From an uncultured Alistipes sp. (lineage in GTDB: Bacteria > Bacteroidota > Bacteroidia > Bacteroidales > Rikenellaceae): a DNA stretch of 7,207 bases. The DNA is taken from positions 1 to 7,207 of the forward strand of contig CAAGBL010000086.1 of NCBI GenBank assembly GCA_900768045.1, read 5' to 3'. The notes under the pieces are model-generated. The model did no database searches and was not told the DNA's origin. It saw nothing but the letters and a program-made list of their open reading frames with translations. This document shows, piece after piece, positions 5,829 through 7,207 of this stretch; within the stretch, counting starts at the first letter, position 1; every line of letters starts with the position of its first letter. Both the position numbers and the translations under genes were made by a program.

Positions 5829-5859
5829 TTTGGAAATTAAAAAAATGTTCGTACCTTTG
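5829..5859 (+). promoter_or_regulatory. Promoter P2 of the tRNA-tuf operon
   Basis: TTTG (5829-5832), a 19-nt spacer and TACCTTTG (5852-5859) match both consensus boxes of the Bacteroidota primary sigma factor. It is the best plus-strand promoter in the window and lies 18 nt before tRNA-Thr, so the start site must be just upstream of the mature tRNA 5' end. A-tracts and T-tracts at 5802-5847 may act as an upstream bent or UP-like region. The -7 box overlaps the right arm of a 7-bp inverted repeat (5795-5801 with 5848-5854). Confidence 0.75.
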
Positions 5860-5877
5860 CACTCCGAAATGGTTAAC

Positions 5878-5951
5878 GCCGATGTAGCTCAGTTGGCCAG
5901 AGCAGCTGATTTGTAATCAGCTGGTCGGGGGTTCGAATCCCTCCATCGGCT
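5878..5951 (+). tRNA. tRNA-Thr (anticodon UGU)
   Basis: Full cloverleaf: acceptor GCCGATG (5878-5884) with CATCGGC (5944-5950); D arm GCTC/GAGC; anticodon stem GCTGA/TCAGC around loop TTTGTAA, anticodon TGT, reading ACN threonine codons (ACA best); T arm GGGGG/CCCTC with loop TTCGAAT. Discriminator base is U at 5951. CCA is not encoded, so it must be added after transcription. First gene of the tRNA-tuf operon. Confidence 0.97.
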
Positions 5952-5960
5952 CTTGATTTC

Positions 5961-5983
5961 GGGCTCCTTATTTTAAGGAGCCT
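5961..5983 (+). other. Hairpin in the Thr-Tyr spacer
   Basis: GGCTCCTTA (5962-5970) and TAAGGAGCC (5974-5982) form a perfect 9-bp stem with a 3-nt loop, extended by a G-U pair (5961 with 5983). It fills most of the 39-nt spacer. The downstream AAATATT is not a U-run, so termination is unlikely; a role in RNase processing of the precursor is plausible. Confidence 0.6.
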
Positions 5984-5990
5984 AAATATT

Positions 5991-6073
5991 GGGAAGATAC
6001 CAGAGTGGCCAAATGGGGCAGACTGTAAATCTGCTGGTTTTTACCTTCGGTGGTTCGAATCCATCTCTTCCCA
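5991..6073 (+). tRNA. tRNA-Tyr (anticodon GUA)
   Basis: Class II tRNA of 83 nt. Acceptor GGGAAGA (5991-5997) pairs with TCTTCCC (6066-6072), discriminator A6073, no encoded CCA. Anticodon stem GCAGA/TCTGC encloses loop CTGTAAA with anticodon GTA, reading UAY. The long variable arm between the anticodon stem and the T arm is normal for bacterial tRNA-Tyr. T loop TTCGAAT is canonical. Confidence 0.97.
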
Positions 6074-6081
6074 CTTAATTG

Positions 6082-6143
6082 ACGCCGGTTGGAGTTGCAA
6101 AGTTCATCAACAAAGAGTTGATGATGCGGGCTCTGAACGGTGT
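6082..6143 (+). other. Long hairpin in the Tyr-Gly spacer
   Basis: The outer stem pairs 6082-6094 with 6131-6143 (13 positions, three G-U wobbles and one mismatch). The inner stem pairs TCATCAAC (6104-6111) with GTTGATGA (6117-6124) around loop AAAGA. It fills nearly the whole spacer between the two tRNAs. No reading frame or tRNA remnant was recognised in it. It could be an RNase III or RNase E processing element. Confidence 0.55.
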
Positions 6144-6149
6144 ATTTTT

Positions 6150-6222
6150 GCGGAAGTAGCTCAGTTGATAGAGCAATAGCCTTCCAAGCTATGGGTCGCG
6201 AGTTTGAGCCTCGTCTTCCGCT
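6150..6222 (+). tRNA. tRNA-Gly (anticodon UCC)
   Basis: Acceptor GCGGAAG (6150-6156) with CTTCCGC (6215-6221), discriminator U6222, no encoded CCA. Anticodon stem ATAGC/GCTAT with loop CTTCCAA gives anticodon TCC, reading GGA and GGG. The T stem GCGAG/CTCGT closes loop TTTGAGC. The D loop is AGTTGATA. Relative to the standard sequence, G19 is A and C56 is U, so the normally invariant G19-C56 elbow pair becomes A19-U56 with pairing kept. Confidence 0.95.
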
Positions 6223-6238
6223 CTTATGACAAGTGCGA

Positions 6239-6285
6239 TGCGCCAACCATCACTTCGAAAATCGAAGAGGTGGTGGTGTTGCGCA
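6239..6285 (+). other. Hairpin in the tuf leader
   Basis: Three stacked helices: TGCGC (6239-6243) with GCGCA (6281-6285), ACCATCA (6246-6252) with TGGTGGT (6271-6277, one G-U), and CTTCGA (6253-6258) with TCGAAG (6262-6267) around loop AAA. Small internal loops and a 3-nt bulge separate them. It follows the glycine tRNA by 16 nt and ends 56 nt before the tuf start. In E. coli this place is held by a second tRNA-Thr; no tRNA remnant is recognisable here. Possible roles: processing site, mRNA 5' stabiliser, or translational control of tuf. Confidence 0.6.
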
Positions 6286-6286
6286 A

Positions 6287-6319
6287 TTTGTTGATTTAAA
6301 CGAAGAATAAGTAACTTTA
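6287..6319 (+). promoter_or_regulatory. Possible internal promoter of tuf
   Basis: TTTG (6287-6290), a 21-nt spacer and TAACTTTA (6312-6319) match the -33/-7 consensus except for the last base of the -7 box (A for G). It would start tuf mRNA about 15-20 nt before the ATG, free of the upstream hairpin. AT-rich leaders can imitate such boxes, hence low confidence. Confidence 0.3.
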
Positions 6320-6341
6320 AAAACTTAAAACTTATATTACT

Positions 6342-7207
6342 ATGGCAAAAGAAAAATTCGATCGTTCGAAACCACACGTGAACATCGGTACTATCGGTCA
6401 CGTTGACCACGGTAAGACTACTCTTACTGCTGCTATCACAACTGTTCTTGCTAAGGCAGGTCTTTCAGAGCTTCGTTCATTCGACTCTATCGACAACGCA
6501 CCTGAGGAGAAGGAGCGTGGTATCACCATCAACACTGCACACGTTGAGTATCAGACTGCAAACCGTCACTACGCTCACGTAGACTGCCCAGGTCACGCCG
6601 ATTACGTAAAGAACATGGTTACTGGTGCTGCTCAGATGGATGGTGCTATCCTTGTAGTTGCTGCTACTGATGGTCCTATGCCACAGACAAACGAGCACGT
6701 TCTTCTTGCAAAGCAGGTAAACGTACCACGTATCGTTGTTTTCTTGAACAAGTGTGATATGGTTGACGATCCTGAGATGCTTGACCTCGTTGAGATGGAG
6801 GTTCGTGACCTTCTTTCTAAGTACGACTTCGATGGCGATAACGCACCAGTTATCCGTGGTTCAGCTCTTGGTGGTTTGAACGGCGAGCCAAAGTGGGAGG
6901 AGAAGATCATGGAGCTCATGGCTAACGTTGATGAGTTCATCCAGTTGCCTCCACGTGAGAACGAGAAGCCATTCTTGATGCCTGTTGAGGACGTATTCTC
7001 AATCACTGGTCGTGGTACTGTAGTAACTGGTCGTATCGAGACTGGTATTATCCACGTAGGTGATCCAGTTGAGATCATCGGTCTTGATGAGAAGATCCGT
7101 ACATCAACATGTACTGGCGTTGAGATGTTCCGTAAGCTCCTCGATCAGGGTGAGGCTGGTGACAACGTAGGTCTTTTGATGCGTGGTATCGACAAGAAGG
7201 AGGTTAA
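6342..7207 (+). CDS. tuf: Elongation factor Tu (5' part, runs off window)
   Basis: EF-Tu is the GTPase that carries aminoacyl-tRNA to the ribosome. The ATG at 6342 gives MAKEKFDRSKPHVNIGTIGH; 288 codons are visible of the usual ~395, so the end is cut by the window edge (the final TAA is out of frame; the last codon is incomplete AA). GTPase motifs: G1 GHVDHGKT (19-26), switch I RGITI (59-63), G3 DCPGH (81-85), G4 NKCD (136-139), G5 SAL (174-176). Domain 2 starts near residue 208 with ITGRGTVVTGRIETG (221-235). QTNEHVLLAKQV (115-126) has Asn where E. coli has Arg in QTREH. Codons are strongly biased (GGT, CGT, GTT, AAG), as expected for a very highly expressed gene. It is the distal gene of the Thr-Tyr-Gly tRNA operon. 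Confidence 0.99.
   Translation, partial: MAKEKFDRSKPHVNIGTIGHVDHGKTTLTAAITTVLAKAGLSELRSFDSIDNAPEEKERGITINTAHVEYQTANRHYAHVDCPGHADYVKNMVTGAAQMDGAILVVAATDGPMPQTNEHVLLAKQVNVPRIVVFLNKCDMVDDPEMLDLVEMEVRDLLSKYDFDGDNAPVIRGSALGGLNGEPKWEEKIMELMANVDEFIQLPPRENEKPFLMPVEDVFSITGRGTVVTGRIETGIIHVGDPVEIIGLDEKIRTSTCTGVEMFRKLLDQGEAGDNVGLLMRGIDKKEV

Noticed and set aside
6632..7078. 148-residue open frame antisense to tuf
   Set aside because: tuf has extreme codon bias, which suppresses stops on the opposite strand; the peptide is serine/threonine rich and has no recognisable domain.
7201..7207. Apparent TAA at the window end as the stop of tuf
   Set aside because: In the tuf frame the last bases read GAG GTT AA; the TAA is out of frame, and EF-Tu should continue for about 107 more residues.

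Overview
The window comes from a Bacteroidota chromosome, most likely a gut-type member of Bacteroidales. Three things point there: promoters of the TTTG / TAnnTTTG class used by the Bacteroidota primary sigma factor, start codons without Shine-Dalgarno sequences, and the protein families present (secreted GH20 hexosaminidase, an alpha-oxoamine synthase of the sphingolipid/sulfonolipid type, a Bacteroidales-style EF-Tu). The genus cannot be fixed from sequence alone; Rikenellaceae/Alistipes-like is a guess.

Layout. Positions 1-282 hold a strong bidirectional terminator (5-60) and an inverted array of 9-bp repeats (127-214), with no gene. A secreted beta-N-acetylhexosaminidase lies on the minus strand (283-1866) behind a near-perfect promoter at 1903-1934. 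Three plus-strand genes follow, each apparently with its own leader: a six-helix DUF308/HdeD-type membrane protein (2014-2595), a PLP-dependent alpha-oxoamine synthase (2712-3980), and a membrane-anchored serine hydrolase of the beta-lactamase/PBP fold (4093-5370). A 507-bp gene-free interval (5371-5877) contains two repeat arrays and then two promoters and a boxA-like leader. The right end is a translation operon: tRNA-Thr(UGU), tRNA-Tyr(GUA), tRNA-Gly(UCC) and the 5' two thirds of tuf, which runs off the window.

How it fits together. The left genes look like independent envelope or glycan functions: trimming of GlcNAc/GalNAc from glycans or peptidoglycan fragments, condensation of an amino acid with an acyl thioester for lipid (or cofactor) synthesis, and an extracytoplasmic serine hydrolase. 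The right end is the conserved tRNA-tuf operon, similar in order to E. coli thrU-tyrU-glyT-thrT-tufB, but the place of the second tRNA-Thr is taken by a hairpin.

Most unusual are the gene-free stretches. They are built from degenerate 9-10 bp units, purine-rich on one side and pyrimidine-rich on the other. One array keeps an exact 9-bp phase for about 22 units (5461-5658). The same TCCCTAT-type unit recurs about 5.4 kb away at 188-214. No unknown protein system is visible; the novelty candidates are this repeat family, the folded spacers of the tRNA-tuf operon, and an A19-U56 elbow pair in tRNA-Gly.
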